A stretch of DNA of 64,000 bases from Actinopolyspora lacussalsi (GCA_030803735.1 JAURUC010000001.1:3675501-3739500), one strand, 5' to 3'. Shown: positions 25,338 to 33,825, counted from the first letter of the stretch. The notes: generated by a model from the letters alone, not told the origin. Numbers and translations are program-made.

Positions 25338-26759
25338 GTGCTCGAGGTGTTGACTGAGCGGACAGTGCTCACCGTGATCGCCGCGCTGGCCGTGCTCGGC
25401 ATGTTCGTGATGCTGTGCCGTTCACGTCGAGTCAGCACGTCCAAGGAGGACGCGACACTGGCGGCGCTGCACAGCGTGACCAGCGCCGCTCCTCATCTGC
25501 GCCGGGGACTCGACCAGGAGTCGGCCGACGAGACCGCCCCCCATCTGCGTGCCTTGCTGTCCTGCCTCGCCGTGGGGATCGTCGATCCGGAGGGGACGCT
25601 GCTCGCCTGGGACGGTGGTGCCAACCACCACTACCGCGACATCACCGAGAGCATCGAGCGGGCCCTGCGTACCGGCAAGAGCGAGTACGTGGACCACTCC
25701 GACATCGTCTGCGACGAACGTCCCTGCCTGATGCGGCACGTCGTGATCGTGCCGCTCGAAGTGGACGGACTCAGCCGAGGCGCGCTGGTACTGATCACAG
25801 CCGGGGAGCGGAGCCGGTTGATCCGTGCCGCAACCGAGGTGGCCGAGCACGTCACCTCGCAGCTGCGGTTGTCGGAGCTGCAGGTGTCCCGGCAGAAGCT
25901 GGCGGAGGCCGAGGTCAGGGCGTTGCGGGCGCAGATCTCGCCGCACTTCGTCTACAACTCGCTGAACACGATCTCCGCGCTGATCCGCACCGATCCGGAC
26001 CACGCCAGGGAACTGATCCAGGAGTTCGCCGATTTCACCAGGTACTCCTTCCGGTCGAACGAGATGTACACGACCCTGGCCGACGAGGTGCGCAACATCG
26101 ACCGCTACCTGACGCTGGAATCGGCCAGGTTCGGCCCGGAGCGGTTGAACGTGCAGCTCAAGATCGCACCCGAGGTGCTTCCCGTGGTGCTGCCGTTCCT
26201 GGCGCTGCAGCCGCTGGTGGAGAACGCGGTGCGACACGGCCTGGCGAAAAAGCCGGGTGGTGGAACGCTCTCGGTGGCCGCCGAGGACAACGGCAGCGAG
26301 GCACTGATCAGCGTCGACGACAACGGTGTCGGTATGGATCCCCGGGAGCTGGAACTTGAGTTGGAGAGCAGCCACACCGAGGGGTCACACGTCGGGCTGG
26401 GCAACGTCAACGACCGGATGCGCGCGACGTTCGGCAACGACTACGGGCTGGTCGTGGAAACCGAGCGCGACGCGGGGATGAAGGTCATAATGCGGGTGCC
26501 GAAGTTCGCGCCCGGAGTCCGGCCCGTCGCGCGTGAGCCGTTCGAGGAGATGGACTGCCCCGAGGTTCCGCCCGACCCGGCGCCCGAGCCGCGGCAGGAG
26601 GACGAGCGGAACGATTCCGACGACGCGGTCCCGGGCGAGACCGGAACAGGGGAATCCGGAACAGGGGAATCCGGAACAGGGGAATCCGGAACCGAGGAGG
26701 CCGGAGTGGAGGAGCCCGTCCGGGAAGTGATCTCCTCCGATTCCTCGTCGGCTGGTTGA
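25338..26759 (+). CDS. LytS/YehU-type sensor histidine kinase with GAF domain
   Basis: A 473-residue sensor kinase. It has one N-terminal TM segment (about residues 8-27) rather than the five of LytS, a GAF-like sensory domain (about 55-185, with 'LAVGIVDPEGTLLAWDGG'), then the His_kinase domain 'LRAQISPHFVYNSLN' with phospho-acceptor His203, and a HATPase_c domain with N-box LVENAVRHG (about 293-301) and G-box 'GSHVGLGNVNDRM'. The C-terminal 80 residues are acidic and disordered and contain three exact 5-residue repeats (SGTGE). Its partner is almost surely the LytTR regulator at 28323, separated only by the S49 peptidase gene. GTG start at 25338. Expected to sense extracellular or cytosolic carboxylate availability (inference from symporter linkage). 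Confidence 0.9.
   Translation: MLEVLTERTVLTVIAALAVLGMFVMLCRSRRVSTSKEDATLAALHSVTSAAPHLRRGLDQESADETAPHLRALLSCLAVGIVDPEGTLLAWDGGANHHYRDITESIERALRTGKSEYVDHSDIVCDERPCLMRHVVIVPLEVDGLSRGALVLITAGERSRLIRAATEVAEHVTSQLRLSELQVSRQKLAEAEVRALRAQISPHFVYNSLNTISALIRTDPDHARELIQEFADFTRYSFRSNEMYTTLADEVRNIDRYLTLESARFGPERLNVQLKIAPEVLPVVLPFLALQPLVENAVRHGLAKKPGGGTLSVAAEDNGSEALISVDDNGVGMDPRELELELESSHTEGSHVGLGNVNDRMRATFGNDYGLVVETERDAGMKVIMRVPKFAPGVRPVAREPFEEMDCPEVPPDPAPEPRQEDERNDSDDAVPGETGTGESGTGESGTGESGTEEAGVEEPVREVISSDSSSAG
26643..26687 (+). repeat. 15-bp coding tandem repeat in the kinase C-terminus
   Basis: Three exact copies of GGAACAGGGGAATCC, in frame, encoding repeated SGTGE/GTGES in the acidic tail of the histidine kinase. 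A slippage-prone sequence whose copy number may vary between strains. Confidence 0.9.
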
Positions 26760-26845
26760 GGCACCGACCCGTGCCGTCACCCGGTTCGCGCTCCGCGGCG
26801 CGGTCGAGTCGTCAACGGTGCGTCCACCGGCAGTAACGTGGGGGC

Positions 26846-27754
26846 ATGAACGACAAGTCCTCCCAGAAATTCACCGCCACGCTTTCGGACAGGATTTCGG
26901 AGAAACTGCCCGGAAAACTGGCCGAACGCGCCGAGCGGGGGCCGGTGGTGCCCGTGGTCAAACTGCACGGGCCGATCACGCCGACGCCGTCACCGGTGAG
27001 CCGCCCCTCGATATCGCTGCAGACCGTGGAGTCCGCGCTCACCCGTGCGTTCTCCTTCGACCGGTTGTCCGGCGTGGCGCTCGTCATCAACTCGCCGGGC
27101 GGTGCCGCCACGCAGTCCGCCCTGGTGGCCGAACGCATCCGGAGCCTGGCCGACAAGAAGGAGGTGCCGGTGCTGACCTTCTGCGAGGACGTGGCCGCTT
27201 CCGGAGGTTACTGGCTCGCCTGTGCCGGGGACGAGGTCTACGCCCACGCGAGTTCGATGGTGGGTTCCATCGGCGTGGTCAGCGCCGGCTTCGGGATGGA
27301 GGAACTCATCAGGCGGGTCGGGGTCGAGCGCAGGGTGCACAGCGCGGGCCAGCACAAGACCCGTCTCGACCCGTTCCGTCCCGAGAACGCCGAGGACGTG
27401 CAGTGGCTGCAGGGCATGCAGCAGGAGCTGCACACCCAGTTCGCGGACTGGGTGCGGCAGCGTCGCGGGAACTCGTTGGACGAGTCCACCGAGGACCTGT
27501 TCTCCGGTGAGGTCTGGACCGGAAGGCGAGCCAGGGAACTGGGCCTGGTGGACGGACTCGGCAACCTGCGCGACGTGGTGTCCCGTCGGTTCCCCGAGTC
27601 GCACCTGGTGTCCGTGGAACCGCGCAAACCGCTGCTGGCCCGGTTGGGAATGACCGGTCCCGCCGGTGGAACCCAGGGGTTGGCGGCCGGAATGGCGCAG
27701 GCGCTGTTCGAGACCGCCGAGAACAGGGCCATGTGGTCCCGCTTCGGGTTGTGA
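26846..27754 (+). CDS. S49-family peptidase (SppA-like)
   Basis: A 302-residue serine protease of family S49 (SppA/SohB fold). The nucleophile Ser lies in CEDVAASGGYWLACAGD; the general-base Lys is expected in SAGQHKTRLDPF. 'VALVINSPGGAATQSALVAE' and 'SSMVGSIGVVSAGFGM' complete the family pattern. No convincing signal peptide or TM is present, so it may be cytosolic or peripheral rather than a classical membrane SppA. The ATG at 26846 follows GTAACGTGGGGGC. It sits between the LytS-type kinase and the LytTR regulator on the same strand, 86 bases after the kinase stop. A role in signalling or in degradation of signal peptides or misfolded proteins is possible; its linkage may be incidental. 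Confidence 0.92.
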   Translation: MNDKSSQKFTATLSDRISEKLPGKLAERAERGPVVPVVKLHGPITPTPSPVSRPSISLQTVESALTRAFSFDRLSGVALVINSPGGAATQSALVAERIRSLADKKEVPVLTFCEDVAASGGYWLACAGDEVYAHASSMVGSIGVVSAGFGMEELIRRVGVERRVHSAGQHKTRLDPFRPENAEDVQWLQGMQQELHTQFADWVRQRRGNSLDESTEDLFSGEVWTGRRARELGLVDGLGNLRDVVSRRFPESHLVSVEPRKPLLARLGMTGPAGGTQGLAAGMAQALFETAENRAMWSRFGL

Positions 27755-27789
27755 AGTGGATTCCCGGCTCGGTGGTCATGGGTGGTTCT

Positions 27790-27900
27790 GTGGCGGAACC
27801 TCGCGCACGGCTCTCGCTGCGGGCCCCGACATCGGGTAGCGGCCTACACAACGTCGGGGCCGTCCTCGCGAGAGCCGCACCGGAGAACCCGCGGCGGTGC
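27790..27900 (-). repeat. Long hairpin repeat, family A, copy
   Basis: Runs from GTGGCGGAACCTCGCGCACG to ACCCGCGGCGGTGC. The inner stem is GCCCCGAC/GTCGGGGC, where other copies have GGCCCGAC/GTCGGGCC: a compensatory G-C to C-G change. Apex GTAG-cggc-CTAC. Confidence 0.85.
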
Positions 27901-27972
27901 CGACTGCGGGGGCGATCGGAGCGCGGCCTGCGTGCGTGGTTGGAGTTCGGCTCTGCGGCGAACGGCCCGGCG

Positions 27973-27986
27973 ATTTCGTGGGAAAT
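27973..27986 (+). repeat. Short palindromic element P, variant
   Basis: ATTTCGTGGGAAAT: arms kept except one G for A; flanks GGCG and TGACGGC. Confidence 0.7.
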
Positions 27987-28024
27987 TGACGGCCACGGGG
28001 CCGCACCACCCCGGTGCGGCGTCG

Positions 28025-28038
28025 ATTTCACGAGAAAT
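28025..28038 (+). repeat. Short palindromic element P, variant
   Basis: ATTTCACGAGAAAT, both arms intact; flanks GGCGTCG and CGCCACT. Confidence 0.75.
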
Positions 28039-28097
28039 CGCCACTGCCCGAACGAGGAGCCGAGTCGCGCGCCGGATCGCGGCGACCCGCACGGTCC

Positions 28098-28117
28098 TTT
28101 CCCTCTGAAGAGGGAAA
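28098..28117. promoter_or_regulatory. Inverted repeat TTTCCCTCT-ga-AGAGGGAAA
   Basis: Two perfect 9-bp arms separated by 2 bases, about 205 bp upstream of the LytTR regulator. The very short spacer fits a protein-binding operator better than an RNA hairpin. The binding protein is unknown. Confidence 0.5.
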
Positions 28118-28199
28118 ATCCGCGAAGTGTTGCAACGATCGTGCGAATGCGGCTGTACCCACCCGGCGAAACGTGAATGCGGGGGCTTAGGTTGAATGC

Positions 28200-28219
28200 G
28201 GTGAGTGTGCCCACTCACC
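28200..28219. promoter_or_regulatory. Inverted repeat GGTGAGTG-tgcc-CACTCACC
   Basis: Perfect 8-bp arms around 4 bases, about 105 bp upstream of the LytTR regulator start, in its likely promoter or leader. Candidate operator; no match to the LytTR consensus was obvious. Confidence 0.45.
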
Positions 28220-28322
28220 CGCGGTCGGTTCGTTCCGGACGGTTCCGCGGGCGGTCTCCAAGAGCTTCACTGGAGTCGGCCGTGGACAGTGCCCGGTGTG
28301 CTCGGGAGGATTGGGCGTTGCC

Positions 28323-29246
28323 GTGAGTACCCCATATCGCATCAACGGTTCCCGTGGCCGTATCGAACGCGCCGGTTCCGGTACCGGCGGTTCGAACGGC
28401 GGTGGGCTCGTCGTGCTCGTCGTCGACGACGAGGAGCCGGGAATCACGACGACACGTGACATGCTCAACAGCAATCCGCGGGTCGACAAGGTGCTGACCG
28501 CCTTCGACGCAGCCGAGGCGCTGCGGCTGCTGCGGCAGGACAACCCGGACCTCGCCGGTCGCCCCTCCGACGCGCCGCTGGTCGACGCCGTTTTCATCGA
28601 CGTCGCGATGCCGGGACTGACCGGAATGGACCTCGCCAGGGTGCTCTTCTCGTTCGAGAACGCCCCCGCCCTGGTGTTCATAACCGCCCACGGCGAGAAC
28701 GCACTGGAGGCGTTCGACCTGGGAGCCATCGATTACGTCATGAAACCGGCGAGCCCGGAACGGATGGAACGGGCGCTGCGCAAGGTGCAGCGAATCAGTA
28801 CACCGCTGGAAGGGGGCTCAGGTGACCGCACCGCGCTGAACGCCGGTTCGACCGGTGCGGCGCTCGAACCGGGCGGACAGGACGACCACTCCGTCATACC
28901 GGTGGAGCTCGGCGGCACCACCCGTCTGGTGCAGCGTTCCCAGGTGCGTTGGGTGGAGGCGCAGGGGGACTACGCGCGGCTGCACACCGACGAGGGCTCC
29001 CACCTGGTGCGGATTCCGCTCGCACAGCTGGAGGAGAAGTGGGCGGACGCGGGGTTCGTCCGCATCCACCGGTCCTATCTGGTCTCGTTGAACCTCATAA
29101 ACGAGCTGCGCATGTCATCCTCCGGATATTCGGTGTTGATCGCCGGAGGTCAGTACCGCGAGACTCGTGAACTGCCGGTCAGTCGCAGGCACACCAGGGA
29201 ACTCAAGGACCGGCTGGTGCGCTCACCCCGGCAACCCCGGGAATGA
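28323..29246 (+). CDS. LytTR-family response regulator
   Basis: A 307-residue response regulator: receiver domain about 28-155 and LytTR DNA-binding domain about 195-300. The acidic pair is Asp35/Asp36 in VVDDEEP, the phospho-acceptor is Asp93 in AVFIDVAMPG, and VMKPAS supplies the conserved Lys. The LytTR part shows 'VRWVEAQGDYARLHTD', 'IHRSYLVSLNLINEL' and 'LPVSRRHTRELKDRL'. The GTG at 28323 is used because the receiver would otherwise carry a non-conserved extension from 28296; a Gly/Ser-rich linker starts the protein. It forms a tight unit with the following membrane protein (36 bp) and symporter, so it most likely controls that operon, with the kinase at 25338. Confidence 0.93.
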   Translation: MSTPYRINGSRGRIERAGSGTGGSNGGGLVVLVVDDEEPGITTTRDMLNSNPRVDKVLTAFDAAEALRLLRQDNPDLAGRPSDAPLVDAVFIDVAMPGLTGMDLARVLFSFENAPALVFITAHGENALEAFDLGAIDYVMKPASPERMERALRKVQRISTPLEGGSGDRTALNAGSTGAALEPGGQDDHSVIPVELGGTTRLVQRSQVRWVEAQGDYARLHTDEGSHLVRIPLAQLEEKWADAGFVRIHRSYLVSLNLINELRMSSSGYSVLIAGGQYRETRELPVSRRHTRELKDRLVRSPRQPRE

Positions 29247-29282
29247 CCCAGCGGGCCATCACTTCGAAAAGGGTCGACGAAC

Positions 29283-29675
29283 GTGACTTCCAACAGGACA
29301 TCCGCTTCGCAGCAGCGCCCCCCACGTCGTAAGCGGGTCGTGCTCGCGGACCGGCGCGGCGAACGCCGGGTCCCCCGCGCGATCATCGACCTGGAGGACC
29401 AGAGCAGCATGGGGGAGGCGATGGTGCGTGGGCTGGTGCGGGCCCAGCTGCGTACCTCGCTGCTGTTGGCGGGCGTCAGCGTGCTGGTGCTCGGTGGGCT
29501 TCCGCTGCTGCTGCGCTGGGTTCCCGGCCTTTCGGAGATCCGGTTGTGGAGCATTCCGCTGCCGTGGCTCGTCCTCGGGGTGCTGCCCTTCCCGTTCATC
29601 CTGCTGATCGGTTACATAGCCATCCGTGAGGCGGAGCGGCACGAACGCGAGTTCGCCGAGTTGGTGCAGCGGTGA
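29283..29675 (+). CDS. Small membrane protein, likely symporter accessory subunit
   Basis: A 130-residue protein with a long basic cytosolic N-terminus ('RRKRVVLADRRGERRVPRA') and two TM segments ('LLLAGVSVLVLGGLPLLLRW' and 'LPWLVLGVLPFPFILLIGYIA'), followed by a short charged C-terminus. It overlaps the symporter gene by 4 bases (GTGA). This layout, with a small two-TM protein translationally coupled to an acetate/monocarboxylate symporter, parallels the DUF485 partner (YjcH) of ActP and MctC. I did not see a full DUF485 signature, so the analogy is by position and topology. GTG start at 29283 behind GAAAAGGG. Confidence 0.75.
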   Translation: MTSNRTSASQQRPPRRKRVVLADRRGERRVPRAIIDLEDQSSMGEAMVRGLVRAQLRTSLLLAGVSVLVLGGLPLLLRWVPGLSEIRLWSIPLPWLVLGVLPFPFILLIGYIAIREAERHEREFAELVQR

Positions 29676-31513
29676 ATCCGTGGGCTCTCGGCGGTGTCGT
29701 GCTGATCGCCGTCGGTACGTTCGGACTGGCGGTGTGGGGGTCGCGCGGTGCCCGCACCACCTCGGACTTCCTGCTGGCCAGACGCATGGTCGGTGTGGAG
29801 CGCAACGCCGCCGCGATCGCGGGCGAGTACCTCTCCGCCGCGTCGTTCCTGGGCATCGCCGGGCTGCTGCTCAAGGACGGCATCGAGGCGCTCTGGTACC
29901 CCATCGGCTACACGGCGGGCTATCTGGCGCTGATCCTGTTCGTCGCAGCGCCGCTGCGCCGTTCGGGTGCCTACACCCTGCCGGATTTCGCGCAGGTCAG
30001 GTTGGACTCCGGGCGGGTTCGCACCCTCGCCACCGTGCTGGTGGTGCTCATCGGCTGGCTGTACCTGGTGCCGCAGCTGCAGGCGGCGGGCGTGACCCTG
30101 TCCACGGTCACCGGTATCTCCTACGCGGGCGGCATCGTGCTTGTGGCGATCGTGGTGCTCGTCGGAGTGCTCAGCGGCGGGATGCACGTGGTGACCCTGG
30201 TGCAGGCGTTCCAGTACGGGGTCAAGCTCTTCGCGATAGCGGTGCCCGTTTTCGTGCTGTTCTTCGCGTTCCTCGGGGACGACGCGCAGCACCGACGTGG
30301 GCTGGATGAACCCACTCCGCCGGTGTTCGAGCGGGCCACCACCGTCCACATCGAAACGGACGTGCGGTTGCGCGTCACCCGATCGGTGTGGGTGAAGGTG
30401 CTGTCCGGCCCCGGTCCGGAACGGCTCAGCGGGCCCGTTCGGCAGGACGAGCCGACCGGCGGAACGGTGTACCTCACACCGGGGATGCACTCGGTGAGCG
30501 CGGACTCCGAGTTGCGTTTCCCCGAGGGAAGCGCTGTTCCGGTGGTCGCCGACGCGGAGCCGAACAACCGCTCCTGGCTGTCGCCGCAGGACGGTGATTC
30601 CTACGAGCTCTTCGAGACCTATTCGCTGATCCTGTCGACTTTCCTGGGAACGATGGGGCTGCCCCACGTGCTGGTGCGGTTCTACACCAATCCCACGGGG
30701 CACAGCGCCCGGCGCACCACGCTGGTGGTGCTGGGTCTGCTGGGGCTGTTCTACCTGTTCCCGACCGTGCTGGGCGTGCTTTCCCGGTTCTACGTGCCGC
30801 AACTGCTGGTGACCGGGGAAACCGACGCCGCGGTGCTGTTGCTGCCGACGGCGATGCTGCAGGGATGGCCGGGGGAGCTGGTGGGGGCCATCACCGCTGC
30901 GGGTGCCTTCGCGGCTTTCCTGTCCACGTCCTCCGGGCTGGTGATGAGCGTGTCCGGGGTGCTGTTCACCGATCTGCTGCCCGGCAAACTCGCCAATTTC
31001 CGATTGGTCGCGCTGGGATCGTGCATCCTGCCCGCCGCGCTGGCGGTGATAGCGATCGGCCGCGACATCTCGCAGAGCGTGGGGCTGGCTTTCGCCATGG
31101 CCGCCTCCACGTTCTTCCCCCTGTTGGTGCTCGGTATCTGGTGGCGCGGGCTCACCGCGGTCGGCGCGATGAGCGGTTTGGTCGTGGGCGGCGGTCTCGT
31201 GCTGCTCGCGGTGCTCACCGGCGCGTTCCTGGGGGACGGCTACGGTTGGTGGTCGGCGGTGCTGCTGCAGCCGGCGGCGTTCACCGTTCCGCTCGCCTTC
31301 GCGGTGACGGTGCTGGTGAGCAAGTTGACCTCGCGAGGGGTTCCCGAGAACACCGGTCGCGTGATGCTGCGCATGCACACCCCGGACCGGCTCGGGTTCA
31401 CACGGGACCGTTCGGCCGACCACCACGCCGCTGAGCACGACGAGCCCGCGACCGTCCCGAACCGTTCCAACGGCCGTCACCGCCTCAGACGCGGCAGGCG
31501 TCGTCGCCGTTGA
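29672..31513 (+). CDS. Na+/solute symporter, acetate/monocarboxylate type (SSS family)
   Basis: A 613-residue SSS-family symporter of the ActP/MctC group, with about 13 TM helices, probably importing acetate or other monocarboxylates with Na+. Family hallmarks are 'SDFLLARRMVGVERNAAAIAGEYLSAASFLGIAGL', given here in parts: the block ending AGEYLSAASFLG, then 'WYPIGYTAGYLALILFVAAPLRRSGAYTLPDF' in parts (GYTAGY, RRSGAYTLPDF), and 'GTMGLPHVLVRFYTNP'. A roughly 100-residue soluble insertion (about 205-305) precedes 'ETYSLILSTFLGTMGLPH', as in MctC-like proteins. The C-terminal tail is basic and His-rich. Starts with GTG overlapping the upstream stop, so it is co-translated with the accessory protein and co-transcribed with the LytTR regulator. 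Confidence 0.9.
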   Translation: MNPWALGGVVLIAVGTFGLAVWGSRGARTTSDFLLARRMVGVERNAAAIAGEYLSAASFLGIAGLLLKDGIEALWYPIGYTAGYLALILFVAAPLRRSGAYTLPDFAQVRLDSGRVRTLATVLVVLIGWLYLVPQLQAAGVTLSTVTGISYAGGIVLVAIVVLVGVLSGGMHVVTLVQAFQYGVKLFAIAVPVFVLFFAFLGDDAQHRRGLDEPTPPVFERATTVHIETDVRLRVTRSVWVKVLSGPGPERLSGPVRQDEPTGGTVYLTPGMHSVSADSELRFPEGSAVPVVADAEPNNRSWLSPQDGDSYELFETYSLILSTFLGTMGLPHVLVRFYTNPTGHSARRTTLVVLGLLGLFYLFPTVLGVLSRFYVPQLLVTGETDAAVLLLPTAMLQGWPGELVGAITAAGAFAAFLSTSSGLVMSVSGVLFTDLLPGKLANFRLVALGSCILPAALAVIAIGRDISQSVGLAFAMAASTFFPLLVLGIWWRGLTAVGAMSGLVVGGGLVLLAVLTGAFLGDGYGWWSAVLLQPAAFTVPLAFAVTVLVSKLTSRGVPENTGRVMLRMHTPDRLGFTRDRSADHHAAEHDEPATVPNRSNGRHRLRRGRRRRR

Positions 31514-31795
31514 GCGCGATCGTTCCGCCGCGGCCGGAGAACGGTCCGTCCCGCACGCTCCGGGTGGGAACTCGTCCCGTCTCGGCGTCCCGGCCGTCAT
31601 CGGTGCCACGCGTGGCCGATGCTCTGCCGTGCGGCGCACGGGTGAGGGGGACAAACTCTTCCCCGGATGAAGTCGTCCCTGCCCGCTCCCGTGAAGACGG
31701 CGCACATTGGGTCGTGGGCGGATGCGGATCCGCCGTGCCGGAAAGCCACACCCGGCGTGGACGACGGACTTCCTCACGATTCACCGGAGACGAAC

Positions 31796-32692
31796 ATGAT
31801 TACCGACGTGCGTTTCGAGAGCAGCGGACTGATGCTCGCGGGGCAGCTCTTCACCCCGGACCCCTCGTCGGGGCCCTCGCCCGCGATCGTGGTCGGGCAC
31901 CAGACGACCGCGGTCAAGGAGCAGTCGGCGGCGTTGTACGCCCGGCGCCTGACCGAGCGGGGCTACGTCGCGCTCACCTTCGACGCGGCGTACCAGGGCG
32001 AGAGCGAGGGCGAGCCGCACGGACTCGAGGACCCGTTCCAGCGGGCCGAGGACTTCCGGGCGGCGGTGTCGTACCTGAGCACCCTCGCCGACGTCGACGC
32101 CGAGCGCATCGGTGTGCTGGGGATCTGCGGTTCCGGGGGGTACGCGCCGTACGCGGCGCAGACCGATCACCGGATGAAGGCCGTGGCCACCGTCAGCGGT
32201 GCGGACGTGCCGAGCTTCTTCCGGGACGGTGATCCCGAGGGCTGGCGCGCGATGGTCGAGCAGGCGGGACGGCTGCGCGGTGAGGAAGCCGCCGGCAAAC
32301 CGGCGACGCTGGTGAGCGCGGTGCCGGACGAGGTGGACGACTCGACTCCGGCGCTGGTGCGGGAGTTCCACGAGTACTACAAGACACCACGCGGTCGGCA
32401 CCCCCGTTCCACCAACGAGTGGGTGGCGCGCAGCGCCGACGTGCTGGACCAGTACGACTCCTACGCCGAGGCGGGCAAGATCGCTCCACGGCCACTGTTG
32501 ATGATCGCGGGCAGCGAGGCGGCGACCCTGCCGCACAGCAGGCGGGCGGTCGCCAACGCGGGGGAGACCGCCGAGCTTCACACCATCGAGGGCGCCGGAC
32601 ACGTCGACCTCTACGACAGGGACGAGCCCGTCGACGAGGCCGTGGCCAAGCTGACCGAGTTCTTCGGACGGCACCTGGCGGGAGCTCGTTGA
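31796..32692 (+). CDS. Alpha/beta hydrolase, DLH/YcjY-like
   Basis: A 298-residue alpha/beta-hydrolase. The N-terminal strand pair is 'ITDVRFESSGLMLAGQLFTP', then 'SPAIVVGHQTTAVKEQSAALYA', and the nucleophile elbow is GICGSGGYA, where the nucleophile position is the Gly-Cys-Gly-Ser neighbourhood; this group has GxCxxGGY rather than the classical GxSxG, so either Cys or Ser could act. An acidic residue and His appear late: 'LLMIAGSEAATLPHS' and 'HTIEGAGHVDLYDRD'. It is cytosolic, with no signal peptide. ATG at 31796 behind CCGGAGACGAAC. The substrate is unknown; related proteins act on dienelactones or acyl esters. Monocistronic, followed by a hairpin. Confidence 0.85.
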   Translation: MITDVRFESSGLMLAGQLFTPDPSSGPSPAIVVGHQTTAVKEQSAALYARRLTERGYVALTFDAAYQGESEGEPHGLEDPFQRAEDFRAAVSYLSTLADVDAERIGVLGICGSGGYAPYAAQTDHRMKAVATVSGADVPSFFRDGDPEGWRAMVEQAGRLRGEEAAGKPATLVSAVPDEVDDSTPALVREFHEYYKTPRGRHPRSTNEWVARSADVLDQYDSYAEAGKIAPRPLLMIAGSEAATLPHSRRAVANAGETAELHTIEGAGHVDLYDRDEPVDEAVAKLTEFFGRHLAGAR

Positions 32693-32735
32693 ATCACCCG
32701 TCTCGGCGATATCTCCCGCCTGTTCTCTCCCCGGG

Positions 32736-32772
32736 AGGTCCGACATCGAACAGCTCATTCGATGTCGGACCT
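32736..32772. repeat. 15-bp stem hairpin derived from family A
   Basis: AGGTCCGACATCGAA (32736-32750) pairs perfectly with TTCGATGTCGGACCT (32758-32772), loop CAGCTCA. The arms share CCGACATCG with the inner stem of family A and neighbouring CTCTC and GCGCGAGAG resemble the outer stem, so this looks like a diverged copy. It may also terminate the hydrolase transcript. Confidence 0.65.
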
Positions 32773-32845
32773 TCCGCGCGAGAGCGCGACGTGGGAGAAC
32801 CATTACCAGCACGGACCGCGAGCGTGCCGGAGAGGGAGGTTCACC

Positions 32846-33730
32846 ATGAGCGGCAGGAACACCCGGCGCGGCGAACTGGGGGATTTCCTCAAGGCGCGGC
32901 GCGCCGAGCTGGCTCCGCACCAGGTGGGCCTGCCCGACACGGGCGCGGTCCGGCGGGTACCGGGGCTGCGCCGCGAGGAGGTCGCCCAACTCGCGGCGAT
33001 CAGCACCGACTACTACACCCGACTGGAGCAGGGACGTATCCCCGCCTCCGCCTCCGTGCTCGGTTCGCTGGCCAGTGTGCTGCGGCTGGACGACGACCAG
33101 CGTGACTACCTGAGCGAGTTGGCGGGCAAGGAGGCCGCGCGACCGCGCCGCCGAACGCGGCAGCGGGTGCGTCCCTCGCTGCGGCGGGTGCTCGACGACC
33201 TGCGGTTCACCCCGGCCTTCGTGCTGGGCAGGAGCATGGACATCCTGGCCTGGAACCCCCTCGCGGCGGCTTTGGTGACCGACTTCGGGCAGCTGCCCGC
33301 CAATCACCGCAACTACGTCCGCCTGCTGTTCACCGACTCCGCGATGCGTCGGCTCTACGCGGACTGGGAGACCGTCGCGCACACGAGCGTCGCGCTGCTG
33401 CGCAGGGAAGCGGCCCGGTATCCGGACGACGCGCGGTTGGTGGAGCTGGTCGGTGAGCTGTCCGTGCGCGACACCGAGTTCCGGCGGTGGTGGGCCGCCC
33501 ACCACGTCGCGAGTCAGCGGATCGGCACCAAGACGCTGCACCACCCGGTCGTCGGAGACCTCGACCTCGACTGGGACACGTTGACCTGTGCGACCGACCC
33601 CGACCAGCAGCTGGTCACCTGGACCGCCGAATCCGAGTCCCCCACCCACGAACGGTTGCGCATCCTCGCCTCCTGGGCTGCCGAGCACCGGCAACCGGCC
33701 GAGGAGCGAGGAGGCCGGCCGCGGCACTGA
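32846..33730 (+). CDS. XRE/MmyB-type transcriptional regulator
   Basis: A 294-residue regulator with an N-terminal helix-turn-helix (about residues 10-85: 'LGDFLKARRAELAPHQVGLP', 'RREEVAQLAAISTDYYTRLEQGR') and a MmyB-like ligand-binding domain (about 105-270: 'LDDLRFTPAFVLGRSMDILAWN', 'NYVRLLFTDSAMR', 'FRRWWAAHHV'). MmyB-type domains bind fatty acids or similar small molecules. Such regulators usually control an adjacent oxidoreductase; here the SDR gene starts 95 bases downstream on the same strand and is the probable target. ATG at 32846 follows GGAGAGGGAGGTTCACC, a strong ribosome site. Confidence 0.92.
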   Translation: MSGRNTRRGELGDFLKARRAELAPHQVGLPDTGAVRRVPGLRREEVAQLAAISTDYYTRLEQGRIPASASVLGSLASVLRLDDDQRDYLSELAGKEAARPRRRTRQRVRPSLRRVLDDLRFTPAFVLGRSMDILAWNPLAAALVTDFGQLPANHRNYVRLLFTDSAMRRLYADWETVAHTSVALLRREAARYPDDARLVELVGELSVRDTEFRRWWAAHHVASQRIGTKTLHHPVVGDLDLDWDTLTCATDPDQQLVTWTAESESPTHERLRILASWAAEHRQPAEERGGRPRH

Positions 33731-33825
33731 GGCGTGCCCTACCCCAGGAGGGGCATTCCCCGCGTCGGGGCGTTCCCCGGAACGCGGGGCTGGTCGGCTC
33801 CCACTGGCGCGGGCAGTCTGGCGCC

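Larger units (their letters stand above)
27755..28322. other. Intergenic region with composite repeat block and inverted repeats
   Basis: About 570 bases between the S49 peptidase and the LytTR regulator. Holds family A copy at 27790-27900, two variant P elements, and two inverted repeats nearer the regulator (28098-28117, 28200-28219). No gene is supported. Confidence 0.7.
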
